A DNA stretch of 64,000 bases from Oscillospiraceae bacterium MB08-C2-2 (GCA_035621215.1 CP141729.1:642944-706943), one strand, 5' to 3'. Positions 35,101 through 43,390 are shown, counted from the first letter of the stretch. The notes: generated by a model not told the origin, from the letters alone. Numbers and translations: made by a program.

Positions 35101-35674
35101 CAAGCGAACCATGACCACTCGCAACAACGATATGATGGCCTTTGTTCAGCTGGAGGATATGACTGCCGGGATTGAGATGATTGTGTTCCCTAAGATATAC
35201 AGCAGCTTTGCGCATCTTCTGCAAGAGGGAACTGCGCTTGCAGTGCGGGCTCGGGTAAAAAGTCAGGATCAAGATGAAGAAAGCGTCCAGCTTATCTGCG
35301 AGGATATTTGTTTGCCTGAAGAGGCGCTTTCCCGTTTTGCAAAGGATAGAGCACCTTCCTATGGGAAAAACTATAATACTCCAGCGGAATCTCCCAAATC
35401 ACCCGGAGAGGAAAAAAAGACTGTGAGCGAAGAAAAAAAATCCGCCGGCAAAAAAGGCCTCTACTTAAAGATTCCCAGTTTTGAAAGCCCACACCGCTTG
35501 CGGGCAGAAAAAGTGCTTCGCATTTTCGATGGCACCATGCCGGTGATCTGGTATTGTGAGGATTCCAAAAAGTATACCCGGGCGCCTCAAAGTGATTGGG
35601 TCTTAGTGAATGAGGTTATGCTGAATGAATTGCGCCGTCTGTTGGGGGCAAATAACGTTGTTTATATTGACTAA
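32141..35674 (+). CDS. dnaE: DNA polymerase III alpha subunit (DnaE)
   Basis: A 1177-residue family C polymerase. An N-terminal PHP domain starts with HLHLHTEYSLLDGACR (about 4-19). The palm has GPGRGSGAGSLAAYC and the catalytic aspartates in MPDFDIDFCYERR (about 397-409), followed by HASTHAAGVVI. The helix-hairpin-helix and OB-fold (about 970-1060, VELIAIVSHKR) follow. It lacks the exonuclease domain of PolC, as expected for DnaE. The tail (about 1085-1177) ends in WVLVNEVMLNELRRLLG and is preceded by a charged K/E-rich linker. It follows whiA by 18 bases and is probably co-transcribed. Confidence 0.97.
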   Translation: MSFVHLHLHTEYSLLDGACRIAPLISRVKELGQTAVAITDHGVMYGAIEFYKEAKKQGIKPIIGCEVYVAPRTRFDKQHGIDKSPYHLVLLCKNNIGYQNLIKLVSAGFVEGFYSKPRIDRELLSAHSEGLIALSACLAGEVPRALTAGDYNRAKEAALFYKGIFGEDYYIELQNHGIQEQIDILPRLAQLSEETGIPLVATNDSHYLLKEDARVQNVLICIQTNRTVAEGSDMEFATEEFYVKSEEEMEALFGRYSGAIENTQQIADRCEVEFEFGKTKLPLFVAPGGVDNVSYFRDKCYGGLYEKYGQAPPPSAVERLEYELGVVASMGYVDYYLIVHDFIDYARKNGISVGPGRGSGAGSLAAYCIGITGIDPIQYNLLFERFLNPERISMPDFDIDFCYERRQEVIDYVVEKYGADHVAQIITFGTMAARAAVKDVGRALGMSYQAVDAVSKAIPFELNMTLERALKVSAELKGMYEGDRQNRELIDMARKLEGMARHASTHAAGVVITRDPVDSYVPLAKNDQSIVTQYTMTILEELGLLKMDFLGLRNLTVIQDATLMIRRHTPDFSIEKISLTDKKTFEMLSRGQSNGVFQFESGGMKQVLSSLKPEHFEDLIAVISLYRPGPMDSIPTYIRNRHNPALVTYKHPSLKPILEVTYGCIVYQEQVMQICRELAGYSYGRADLVRRAMSKKKVDVMEKERQAFLYGVPGECPGAIANGVEESIAIQIFEEMSSFASYAFNKSHAAAYAMVAYQTAYLKCHHAQEYMAALLTSVLDNTNKVIDYITECKKLGITVLPPDVNESGMGFNVTEKGIRFGLLAVKNLGRGFITELIAQRQKAPFKGLYDLLERMYGRETNKRVVENLIKCGALDGFGSNRRQMDKGYEAMMDGIDKRQKNNLSGQMDFFSTQTTEPGEESFPLPPAEDYSPLQRMAMEKETTGLYISGHPLSEYESIVKKMKAPPISRFSAKDEGRRVELIAIVSHKRTMTTRNNDMMAFVQLEDMTAGIEMIVFPKIYSSFAHLLQEGTALAVRARVKSQDQDEESVQLICEDICLPEEALSRFAKDRAPSYGKNYNTPAESPKSPGEEKKTVSEEKKSAGKKGLYLKIPSFESPHRLRAEKVLRIFDGTMPVIWYCEDSKKYTRAPQSDWVLVNEVMLNELRRLLGANNVVYID

Positions 35675-35705
35675 AAATTCCTAAACCTTATATCGTTTTT
35701 TTTAC

Positions 35706-35735
35706 TTGAAGCGAGGGAGACATCTGTACTATAAT
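35706..35735 (+). promoter_or_regulatory. likely promoter of pfkA
   Basis: TTGAAG at 35706-35711 and TATAAT at 35730-35735 with an 18-base spacer. The implied leader of about 225 bases holds several small hairpins (GGCCT-GA-AGGCC near 35761) but no aptamer I recognise. Confidence 0.6.
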
Positions 35736-35969
35736 TGGTAGAGTAATTTGTCATATTTTGGCCTGAAGGCCTTGCGGACCGCGGTGATCTTATGATTCCA
35801 GCAATGGAATTTATCAGCCAATAGTCCGTTAATTATATACCAATTTTTTGAGATCAATGGTATACTGTTTATTGTGCAGAAAAAATAGCTGTACCTTTAG
35901 AGCAGGTTTGCCTGTTTTGAAGTCAAGCGGGGATAAAATATGCTCCAAATTCTGGGAGGTAAAGGTAGA

Positions 35970-36965
35970 ATGGGTAAGGAAATCAAAACCATCGGTATTT
36001 TGTCAAGCGGCGGCGATGCCCCCGGCATGAACGCTGTTATTCGTGCGATTACACGCACAGCGCTGTATAACGGCATGAAGGTGATCGGTATTCGCCGTGG
36101 CTTTGCTGGGCTGATGAAGGGCGATATGTTTGAAATGAACATGCGCAGTGTCAGCGATATTCTTCAGCGGGGAGGCACCATGCTCCATACAGCCCGCAGC
36201 CCTGAATTCGTTGAGGATGCCGGCGTTGAACTGGGCAAAGAAAAGTGCCTTGAAATGGGCATTGATGGCATTGTTGTTTGCGGTGGTGACGGTTCCTTCC
36301 GCGGTGCCCGTGATCTGGCTGCGAAGGGTATTCCTTGTGTTGGCGTTCCCTGCACCATTGATAATGATATTCCCTGCACTGAATATACCATCGGTTTTGA
36401 TACGGCTGTTAACACCGTTACCGAAAATATTGACCGTATCCGTGATACCTCCCAGTCTCATGAGCGCTGCTCGGTGGTAGAGGTCATGGGCCGCCGCTGT
36501 GGCGATATCGCCCTTCAGTCGGCCATTTGCTGTGGTGCTGTGTCTGTTCTGATTCCCGAAGTCCCTTACGATTTGGAGCGGGATGTGGTTGAGAAAATGC
36601 AGCGCACCATCCGCACCGGCAAACGGCATTTTATTGTAATTGTAGCTGAGGGTGTTACTCTCTATTCAAAGGATGCCAAATCTTCTGCGGAAATTGCCGA
36701 TTATATTGAAAAGAGAACCGGCTTTATTACCCGTTCCACCATCTTGGGCCATATCCAGAGAGGCGGCACACCTACTGCCAGAGAGCGTGTTATTGCGGCA
36801 CGCATGGGGCATCACGCTGTCGAAGTATTGGCAAGAGGCATCGGTAACCGTATTATTGCCATGCAGGCCAATAAGATTGTAGACCTTGATCTGGAAGAGG
36901 CTCTGAAAATGACCAAGGAGCTGGATGTGGATATGCTCCGCACCGCTCATGAGATTTCTCTGTAA
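35970..36965 (+). CDS. pfkA: ATP-dependent 6-phosphofructokinase
   Basis: Phosphorylates fructose-6-phosphate, the committed step of glycolysis. The nucleotide loop ILSSGGDAPGMNAVIRA (about 10-26), GGDGSFRGA (about 111-119) and the catalytic TIDNDIPCTEYTIGFDTA are present. A GGDGS loop, not GGDDT, points to ATP rather than pyrophosphate as donor. A PCTIDND replaces the usual PGTIDND. ATG 35970 follows GGGAGGTAAAGG and gives 331 residues; an upstream ATG at 35940 overlaps that ribosome site. Confidence 0.96.
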   Translation: MGKEIKTIGILSSGGDAPGMNAVIRAITRTALYNGMKVIGIRRGFAGLMKGDMFEMNMRSVSDILQRGGTMLHTARSPEFVEDAGVELGKEKCLEMGIDGIVVCGGDGSFRGARDLAAKGIPCVGVPCTIDNDIPCTEYTIGFDTAVNTVTENIDRIRDTSQSHERCSVVEVMGRRCGDIALQSAICCGAVSVLIPEVPYDLERDVVEKMQRTIRTGKRHFIVIVAEGVTLYSKDAKSSAEIADYIEKRTGFITRSTILGHIQRGGTPTARERVIAARMGHHAVEVLARGIGNRIIAMQANKIVDLDLEEALKMTKELDVDMLRTAHEISL

Positions 36966-36984
36966 AAGCTTTTAGAAATTCATA

Positions 36985-37020
36985 TGCGGGGGGTGCAGCA
37001 AAAGTGCCTCCCGTTGTATT
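36985..37020 (+). terminator. probable terminator after pfkA
   Basis: CGGGGGGTGC pairs with GTGCCTCCCG (three G-U pairs) across a short loop, followed by TTGTATTTTATATT. Confidence 0.5.
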
Positions 37021-37082
37021 TTATATTCAGGATTGCTGATAGCTCTGGCATTTAGAAAAGGGTAAGGAAATGGAGAACAGAA

Positions 37083-38579
37083 ATGACCACTGACTGGAAG
37101 ATTAACCGTAATTTAACGATGCTGACCGATTTCTACGAACTGACCATGTCCAATGGATATTTTGAAAACGGTTTGCAGGATAAGATTGCTGTTTTTGATA
37201 TGTTTTTCCGTGGTATCCCGGATCGAGGCGGCTTTGCTATTTTTGCCGGTTTGGAGCAGCTTGTGGAATATCTGGCGGGCCTGCATTTTACACAGGAGGA
37301 CATTGAATTCCTGCGTACAAAGCAGCTTTTCAGCGAGAATTTTTTACAGTATCTTTTGGATTTTGAGTTTAAATGTGATGTATGGGCCTGCCGTGAAGGA
37401 ACCCCCATTTTTCCCAATGAGCCTATTGTGGTGGTGCGGGGCCCTGTCATTCAGGCCCAGCTTGTTGAAACAATGATCCTGCTCACCATCAATCACCAGA
37501 GCCTGATTGCCACCAAGGCCAACCGTATTGTGCGTGCGGCGCAGGGGAGGCCCGTATTTGAATTTGGTTCCCGCCGGGCTCAAGGATATGATGCCGCAAT
37601 ATTGGGCTCTCGTGCCGCTTATATCGGGGGCTGTGCCGCAACCGCTTGTGTGCTTTCTGACCGGGATTATCAGATTCCGGCGGTGGGCACCATGGCACAT
37701 AGCTGGGTTCAGATGTTTAACAGCGAATACGAGGCCTTTGAAAGCTATGCCAAGCTGTATCCCAACGACTGCACTCTGCTGGTGGATACCTACAGCGTTG
37801 TGAAATCCGGTATTCCCAATGCTATTAAAGTATTTGATACTGTCCTCAAGCCTCTGGGCTGCCGCCCTAAGGGTGTGCGCATTGACAGCGGCGATATCGC
37901 TTATCTTTCAAAAAAAGCCCGCAGACTGTTAGACAGCGCAGGCTATTCCGATGTGCAGATTATTGCATCCAATTCTTTGGATGAAAATATTATTCGTGAT
38001 TTGCTCATTCAAGGGGCACAGGTTAACAGTTTTGGGGTAGGGGAAAGCCTCATCACCAGCAAATCCGAGCCCGTTTTTGGTGGGGTTTATAAGCTGACTG
38101 CTATTCAGGAAGGCGAATTCTACCTGCCAAAAATGAAAATCAGCGAAACCCTTGCCAAGATTACGACCCCCGGCTTTAAAAAGCTGTATCGGTTTTATAG
38201 CCGTGAAACCGGACAGGCTATAGCCGATTATGTAACCAAGTTTGATGAAGAAGTGGACGATAACCGGCCTATTGTAATCTTTGACCCCATGGCAATTTGG
38301 AAAAAGAAGAAGGTAACCAATTATATTGCAGATTCTCTTTTGGTGCCCGTTTTCGAAAAAGGGAAGCAGGTCTATGAGTTGCCCAACCTGCGGGATATTC
38401 AGGCCTATTGCTTGGCTCAAGTGGATCGTTTGTGGGATGAGGTCAAGCGTTTTGAGCATCCGCACACCTATTATGTCGATCTCTCGCCCCGGCTTTGGGA
38501 GACAAAGCAGCAGCTATTGGCTGAGATCAGCCGCTTTGAAGAGCGGGGCAGTCCGTCAGAGTCTGCTGAAAAAAATTAA
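37083..38579 (+). CDS. pncB: nicotinate phosphoribosyltransferase
   Basis: Joins nicotinic acid to PRPP in NAD salvage. The 498-residue length fits the longer bacterial class. The N-terminal LTMLTDFYELTMSNGYF is typical, the phosphorylated histidine lies in VGTMAHSWVQMF near residue 204, and VRIDSGD contributes to the PRPP site. Its TAA stop overlaps the convergent recombinase gene: both stops sit in the same TTAA at 38576-38579. Confidence 0.95.
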   Translation: MTTDWKINRNLTMLTDFYELTMSNGYFENGLQDKIAVFDMFFRGIPDRGGFAIFAGLEQLVEYLAGLHFTQEDIEFLRTKQLFSENFLQYLLDFEFKCDVWACREGTPIFPNEPIVVVRGPVIQAQLVETMILLTINHQSLIATKANRIVRAAQGRPVFEFGSRRAQGYDAAILGSRAAYIGGCAATACVLSDRDYQIPAVGTMAHSWVQMFNSEYEAFESYAKLYPNDCTLLVDTYSVVKSGIPNAIKVFDTVLKPLGCRPKGVRIDSGDIAYLSKKARRLLDSAGYSDVQIIASNSLDENIIRDLLIQGAQVNSFGVGESLITSKSEPVFGGVYKLTAIQEGEFYLPKMKISETLAKITTPGFKKLYRFYSRETGQAIADYVTKFDEEVDDNRPIVIFDPMAIWKKKKVTNYIADSLLVPVFEKGKQVYELPNLRDIQAYCLAQVDRLWDEVKRFEHPHTYYVDLSPRLWETKQQLLAEISRFEERGSPSESAEKN

Positions 38580-39592
38580 TCCTTCCCTGAATCTTTGGGC
38601 GCTTTCTTCTTGAGCTTTACATTGGCAAGAGGGGAGCGCTGTGCTGCTTTTTCGATCTGTGTATCCGAAACATGAGTGTAAATTTCGGTGGTAGAAAGAT
38701 TTGCATGCCCCAAAATCTCTTTGAGCACCCGGATATCCACCTCTCCATGCTGGTACATGAGGGTAGCTGCTGTATGGCGCAGTTTGTGAGGGGAGTAGCC
38801 CTTACCAGATAGTCCTGCTTGCCGAAGACACTGCTCCACAATTTGCTCCACCCGCCGGGCAGTCAGCCGGGTGCTTTGCCGGGAAAGAAACAAGGCATTC
38901 TGGTGTTCCTTGTGGGTAGGCTGAGGCCTTACCTTTAAATATTCTCCCAAGGCAAACAAACAGGCATCATTGAGATAAACCACCCGCTCTTTGTTGCCTT
39001 TACCCAGCAGCTTGAGAGTGTTTTCACGGATATCCTGTACATTGATTCCCACCAGCTCTGAAACACGCATGCCGCAATTGAGAAACAGTGTGATCATACA
39101 ATAATCTCTTGCCGAGAAAGCTGTATCTACATTGGAAACCAGCTCGAGACTTTCCTCAAGGGTCAAATATTTTGGCAGAGCCTTTTTGGAGGCCGGCATT
39201 TCCAAATCCTTGACCGGGCTTTCTTCTAAGAGATTGGTTTTGGTGGTGATATACTTATAGAAGCCGCGCAGACTGCTCACCTTGCGGGAACGGGCTTTTG
39301 TATCGTTTCCACGGCTGATCATAGTATAATTCAGGTATGTATACACATCCGAAAGCGTGATGCTTTGCATAACCTCCACCGGCAAATCATCAATGGCAAG
39401 GTCATGGCCTTGGTCAATGTCTTTTTCTAAATAGCCTAAAACCTTGACCGCTTTGATGTAGCGGAAAAAAGTCCGCAAATCGGTAGCATAGGCTTCGACT
39501 GTGCGGGGAGAGCGCCCGCGTATCGTTAACATATAAAAGAGATAATCCCGCACATAGCCGGGGAAGTCCTGATAGAGAGATTTCTTTGACAT
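38576..39592 (-). CDS. XerC/XerD-like tyrosine recombinase
   Basis: A 338-residue integrase-family recombinase. An N-terminal SAM-like DNA-binding domain (about 10-115) precedes a catalytic domain with all six expected residues: R in NCGMRVSELVG, K in KGNKERVV, HxxR in SPHKLRHTAA, H in LGHANLSTT and the nucleophile Y in EIYTHV. Length and layout fit Xer-type chromosome resolution enzymes, but a role in a mobile element cannot be excluded. ATG 39592 (MSKKSLYQDF) has AAGG upstream; an earlier ATG has none. Its inferred leader holds a 32-base palindrome. Confidence 0.92.
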   Translation of the reverse strand: MSKKSLYQDFPGYVRDYLFYMLTIRGRSPRTVEAYATDLRTFFRYIKAVKVLGYLEKDIDQGHDLAIDDLPVEVMQSITLSDVYTYLNYTMISRGNDTKARSRKVSSLRGFYKYITTKTNLLEESPVKDLEMPASKKALPKYLTLEESLELVSNVDTAFSARDYCMITLFLNCGMRVSELVGINVQDIRENTLKLLGKGNKERVVYLNDACLFALGEYLKVRPQPTHKEHQNALFLSRQSTRLTARRVEQIVEQCLRQAGLSGKGYSPHKLRHTAATLMYQHGEVDIRVLKEILGHANLSTTEIYTHVSDTQIEKAAQRSPLANVKLKKKAPKDSGKD

Positions 39593-39629
39593 TGAGCTAT
39601 ACCTTAACCTACCCATTTTTAGAATAGAC

Positions 39630-39661
39630 TAATTTCGCTAAATTAAAATTTAGCGAAATTA
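39630..39661. repeat. 32-base perfect palindrome in the recombinase leader
   Basis: AATTTCGCTAAATT and AATTTAGCGAAATT flank a 2-base centre; with one further T-A pair the arms are 15 bp. It lies 38 bases upstream of the recombinase ATG. It can be read as two 11-bp arms (AATTTCGCTAA / TTAGCGAAATT) around 8 bases, the layout of a Xer core site, but it does not match the dif consensus I know. Confidence 0.7.
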
Positions 39662-39669
39662 AGGGGAGG

Positions 39670-39693
39670 GGTTCTCACAAGAACCTTTTCCTT
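39670..39693 (+). terminator. small hairpin with T-run
   Basis: GGTTCT-CACA-AGAACC followed by TTTTCCTTT on the plus strand. No plus-strand gene ends nearby, so its role is unclear. Confidence 0.35.
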
Positions 39694-39752
39694 TCTGTCG
39701 CTTCATTCATATAAGTATGTATGCGACATTTGTGCAACTACAATTTAAAATG

Positions 39753-39781
39753 AGTATACCATAAAATACTTAGCCGAACAA
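39753..39781 (-). promoter_or_regulatory. promoter of the tyrosine recombinase gene
   Basis: On the minus strand TTGTTC (39781-39776) and an extended TGG-TATACT (-10 at 39758-39753) are 17 bases apart. The start near 39746 puts the palindrome in the leader. Confidence 0.6.
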
Positions 39782-39809
39782 TCATACTTGAATAAGGAAG
39801 TGCTCTGCT

Positions 39810-40637
39810 ATGGAAATATCACCCGCTTTTTACGCACCATTTTATAGAATCACGCTTGTTGGAATACTGCTATTTTTGCTTATAGGAATTGTGATTATTA
39901 TTGTTGCGATTGTTATGCGAAAAAGAACCGGGTCTACTGTAAGAAAAGTTACGGAGTATAGACCTATTGATCAAAGCAATAAGAGGTTTTCTGGTCAAAT
40001 TCTACCTGCTCCCTTTTTAGATAAAAAAGAAAATGCAGATGAAATAGGTGCCAGAGGTGAAAAAATAGCGTTTTTCCACTCTATTCCCATATATGGATAT
40101 GGCAAACAGGTGCGCAATATATATCTGCCCCTTTCAAATGGACGAACTACTGAAGTTGATGTTGTGCTTATACATACCAATGGTATCTTTGTTATTGAAA
40201 GTAAGAATTATAGAGGATGGATTTTTGGTAAGGATACCGATAAGAATTGGACAGTAACATATTCCAAAAGTAAAAGATATACTTTTTATAATCCCATTAT
40301 GCAGAATGCAGCACATGTAAAGAAAATATGTGAGCTTACTGGAATATCTCCGGATAAGGTGTTTTCAGTGGTGGTTTTTGCTCGGGAAAGTGAACTGAAA
40401 AAAATCGTGAATCAGCAGCCCAATACCTTTGTTATTCGATATACAGGGCTGGGCAATAAATTAAAGCTGACCATGGAGCGTAATGGAGAAATACTGGATT
40501 TTCAAACTGTAAATCGCATCTATGAGCAATTGAAGGTTTATGAAAATGCGGATGATGAAACCAAGAATGCGCACATCCAGTTTGTAAAAGGGCTGTCTTT
40601 AAAAGATAAAAACAATCGTGAAGATATTTTGATATAA
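39810..40637 (+). CDS. membrane-anchored NERD-domain protein
   Basis: The 275-residue protein has one strong N-terminal membrane segment (about 14-37, rich in L/I/V) and a NERD domain at about 75-190. NERD is a nuclease-related fold; the PD-(D/E)XK-like residues are visible as GARGEK, TEVDVVLI and FVIESKNYRGWIFG. The C-terminal part (about 195-275) is charged and unassigned. No helicase, zinc-finger or kinase domain is fused. The sequence is visibly more AT-rich than its neighbours, a hint of recent gain. The next gene encodes a second membrane-anchored nuclease-fold protein. Substrate unknown. Confidence 0.85.
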   Translation: MEISPAFYAPFYRITLVGILLFLLIGIVIIIVAIVMRKRTGSTVRKVTEYRPIDQSNKRFSGQILPAPFLDKKENADEIGARGEKIAFFHSIPIYGYGKQVRNIYLPLSNGRTTEVDVVLIHTNGIFVIESKNYRGWIFGKDTDKNWTVTYSKSKRYTFYNPIMQNAAHVKKICELTGISPDKVFSVVVFARESELKKIVNQQPNTFVIRYTGLGNKLKLTMERNGEILDFQTVNRIYEQLKVYENADDETKNAHIQFVKGLSLKDKNNREDILI

Positions 40638-40709
40638 TATTGCCTTTGGCTTTATTTTAATGGTATGATTAAAATAGGGATATTTTGGATACAGGAAAGG
40701 ATCGCAACT

Positions 40710-41387
40710 ATGGGTTTGGATTTTTTTATGACTGCGCCGTTATGGCTGCTGATTGGAATATTAGGTGCAGCGCTGTTTCTTTTGATTACAGTGCTGGTTA
40801 TTGTGATAGCCACGAGAAATGTTGATCCGGCTCAGTACTCCTACACAAACGAGCCCGATTCTGCTGATGACGACGATGATTTTTCTTTGGGCGGTTCGGT
40901 GGAGGATTTTGAACGTTTTAAAAAGTATCTCTATAAAAAAAGAGAGTTTCTTTCCCCAAACGAGCTTTCTTTTTATTCTGACCTCCTTAAGGTGGGCAGG
41001 CTGTTGGAATTGACAGTCTTTACCAAGGTTCGGCTTGCGGATGTAATTGAGCCCATAACCGGGCAGGATAATTGGATGGGGAGTTTCAATAAAATCAAAT
41101 CTAAGCATGTGGATTTCGTGCTCTGCAATTCTGTGGCCGATCCGGTATTGGTTGTTGAGCTGGATGATTCCAGCCATAACCGGGAAGACCGCATTGAACG
41201 GGATCATTTTGTGGATTATGCCCTTAAAAGCTCAGGTGTTCCGGTTCTTCATGTATTCGATAGTTTTGAATTGGCTGATAAAATTCGCCAGAAGCTTAAT
41301 TATACAGAAAGCTCCCCCTCCCCTTCTTCTAAGCTCGAGGGAAGCTATTCCGACATATCGTCTACTCCACAATTTCAGAAGGTCTAA
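40710..41387 (+). CDS. membrane-anchored DUF2726 protein
   Basis: The 225-residue protein has one membrane segment (about 7-33), an acidic linker (DDDDD-like, about 45-55) and a DUF2726 domain (about 75-195). Likely nuclease-fold residues lie in KHVDFVLCN and VVELDDSSHN, followed by RDHFVDYALKSSGVPVLHV. DUF2726 is related to restriction-endonuclease-like domains, with no settled function. ATG 40710 follows AGGAAAGG; an upstream ATG at 40665 has no site. It lies 72 bases after the NERD gene on the same strand and is probably co-transcribed. The tail is Ser/Pro-rich. Confidence 0.82.
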   Translation: MGLDFFMTAPLWLLIGILGAALFLLITVLVIVIATRNVDPAQYSYTNEPDSADDDDDFSLGGSVEDFERFKKYLYKKREFLSPNELSFYSDLLKVGRLLELTVFTKVRLADVIEPITGQDNWMGSFNKIKSKHVDFVLCNSVADPVLVVELDDSSHNREDRIERDHFVDYALKSSGVPVLHVFDSFELADKIRQKLNYTESSPSPSSKLEGSYSDISSTPQFQKV

Positions 41388-41454
41388 TTGCAGGATTCTC
41401 CCTTGTCACTCCAATTAATCGGGCTGTATTCTGATACGAAAAGGAGCTGTGATT

Positions 41455-42438
41455 ATGCAAAAAGCAATTCAATGGGGCTTGGTTGGCACCGGGCGCATAA
41501 CGCATCGGTTTATGGCAGGTTTTCGGCAGGTTTCGGATGCCCACATGGCTGCGGTTTGCTCCACCTCTATGAGCAAGGCGGAAGCTTTTAGTCAACAGTA
41601 TGGGGTTGGGCAAGCCTTTGATAGTATCGAACAATTTATCACCCGAGGCAAAATAGATGTTGCCTATATTTCGGTAACCCATCCCCACCACCTTTATTTT
41701 GCTAAAAAGTGTATTGAAGCAGGTATACCGGTCCTTTGCGAAAAGCCATTGACCCCCAATAGCATGCAGGCCAGCGAACTGATCCAAGCGGCGAAAATCA
41801 ACAACACTTTTTTGATGGAAGCCTTTTGGACCCGTTGTTTCCCTGTGGCCTTGGAGGTTCAGGAATGGATTCGAACGGGGAAAATCGGCAAAATAACCGC
41901 TATTCGTGGGGTAATGGGCTTTAAAGCCACCACCGACCCTACTGACCGTCTGATCGATCCCCATGAGGCAGGCGGCGCTTTGCTGGATATAGGGGTGTAT
42001 CTAATCAATTTCACGCAATTTGTTATGGGAAAACAGCCTGCCCAATTGATGATCAGCGCCAGATTGGGAGAAACCGGCGTTGACCGTACCGATGGAATTG
42101 TTTTGCGGTATGATACGGGAGCCATCGCTTCTCTGCTTTGCTCCTTTGATTGCGAAACCGGAAATACTATAGATATTATGGGCACAAACGGTTCGATTCA
42201 TGTTGATGAGAAGTTTTATTGCCCCCAGAGGGCACAGTTGATAACAGGCACCCAGACCATTACACTGGAATCCCCTTGTGAAGGTGAAGGGTATCAATAT
42301 GAAATTCGGCATGTAAACGAGTGTATCCGGGCTGGTCTTAAGGAATCGCCTCTAATGCCTCTTGCTGATTCTCTGGCGAACCTACAAACTTGTGATCTTC
42401 TTCGTCAACAGATTGGGTTGCGGTATCCTTTTGAATGA
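41455..42438 (+). CDS. Gfo/Idh/MocA-family oxidoreductase
   Basis: A 327-residue NAD(P)-dependent sugar or polyol dehydrogenase-like protein. The Rossmann domain starts WGLVGTGRITHRF (about 7-19), with the family CEKPLTPN block near residue 98 (the lysine of EKP is conserved) and a C-terminal beta-sheet domain with EAGGALLDIGVY. The substrate cannot be told. ATG 41455 follows AAGGAG by 8 bases. It stands between the NERD/DUF2726 pair and a terminator, with no sugar genes beside it. Confidence 0.88.
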   Translation: MQKAIQWGLVGTGRITHRFMAGFRQVSDAHMAAVCSTSMSKAEAFSQQYGVGQAFDSIEQFITRGKIDVAYISVTHPHHLYFAKKCIEAGIPVLCEKPLTPNSMQASELIQAAKINNTFLMEAFWTRCFPVALEVQEWIRTGKIGKITAIRGVMGFKATTDPTDRLIDPHEAGGALLDIGVYLINFTQFVMGKQPAQLMISARLGETGVDRTDGIVLRYDTGAIASLLCSFDCETGNTIDIMGTNGSIHVDEKFYCPQRAQLITGTQTITLESPCEGEGYQYEIRHVNECIRAGLKESPLMPLADSLANLQTCDLLRQQIGLRYPFE

Positions 42439-42445
42439 AGAATTG

Positions 42446-42490
42446 AAAAAGAGCTTCACATTGCCTGCAAAGGCTGTGGAGCTCTTTTTT
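42446..42490. terminator. bidirectional terminator
   Basis: AAAAAGAGCT(T)CACA pairs with TGTG(G)AGCTCTTTTTT across a 14-base loop. It separates the oxidoreductase from the convergent lipoprotein gene. Confidence 0.8.
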
Positions 42491-43390
42491 CTAGTTTGGT
42501 GTAATGAGTACCGGGGGCTCAATGTTAAGCGGTATGGATTCCAGTGGCCCCGCCTGCTGACGTTCTTTCTGGATGCTCGCCTTTACGGTACTGCGATCGG
42601 GTTGGCTGGAAAGAACCACCTGGATAGGTGCAAGGGTAGGATAAGAAACAATACAGGCAGGGGGTGTGAATTCTGAGCGGATACGCTGTGTATCCTCCGG
42701 TGTTATGCCCGGCCAAAAAGCAATCAGGTTTTCTCCCCACTTGTGATCCGCCAGCATATGCTCATCGGATTTGAGAAAGAAGCGAAAGGCGGTGGTTCCA
42801 TTGCGGACTATATTCTGCTCCAATTGGGGGTCGAGATGGTACCAATTCTCCCCAAGGTGTACCACTGCCCATGCATGATCCACATATTCCCCCTCTACGG
42901 AAAGGGTATATCCCGCCACATACTGAGCCTCAAAGCCCATTTGCTCCAGCAACACAACCAATGCAGCGGCAAAATCCTCGCAGGAGCCGATTCCAAAGGC
43001 TAAAGGGCTGATCGCACGGTTTTCCACATAGGTTGGCGGCTCTGTCTGGCTGCTGCGCCATTGCCATACATCCAGCCCTACAGGCTCTGCAAAATAAACG
43101 TTATCAATCAAATAGAGATAGACTTTCTGAATGCTTTCCTCAGGGTTCATATCCGATGCAATCAGCTCCCCGATTAACTGGTCAGCCAGCTCTCGGACAT
43201 AATTAACAGGTGGTATCTGCTCCGGTATGGAAGAGATATCTTTAAAAGGTTCTGGAACAGAAGGCTCCGGTGATAAAGAAACTTCCATCTCCTGCGTTGA
43301 GGATGGTGAAACAGCAGGTGAAGCTGGAGGTTGTGCGCAACTGGCGAGAAGCAACAAACTGGCCATCAACCATACCATCAGCTTTTTCAT
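42491..43390 (-). CDS. transglutaminase-like lipoprotein
   Basis: A 299-residue secreted lipoprotein. The signal peptide MKKLMVWLMASLLLLASC ends in an LLASC lipobox (cysteine about 18), followed by a Ser/Pro-rich linker (about 20-55). A transglutaminase-core domain occupies about 75-220: the cysteine is in GIGSCEDFAAAL, the histidine in DHAWAVVHL and the aspartate in HLDPQ. Such domains act as cysteine proteases or crosslinking enzymes at the cell surface; the target is unknown. ATG 43390 has GGGGAGG upstream. It may be read together with the ABC permease gene upstream, although a terminator lies between. Confidence 0.85.
   Translation of the reverse strand: MKKLMVWLMASLLLLASCAQPPASPAVSPSSTQEMEVSLSPEPSVPEPFKDISSIPEQIPPVNYVRELADQLIGELIASDMNPEESIQKVYLYLIDNVYFAEPVGLDVWQWRSSQTEPPTYVENRAISPLAFGIGSCEDFAAALVVLLEQMGFEAQYVAGYTLSVEGEYVDHAWAVVHLGENWYHLDPQLEQNIVRNGTTAFRFFLKSDEHMLADHKWGENLIAFWPGITPEDTQRIRSEFTPPACIVSYPTLAPIQVVLSSQPDRSTVKASIQKERQQAGPLESIPLNIEPPVLITPN

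Noticed and set aside
35740-35969. Possible riboswitch in the long pfkA leader
   Set aside because: Only small unconnected hairpins are seen and no known aptamer sequence.
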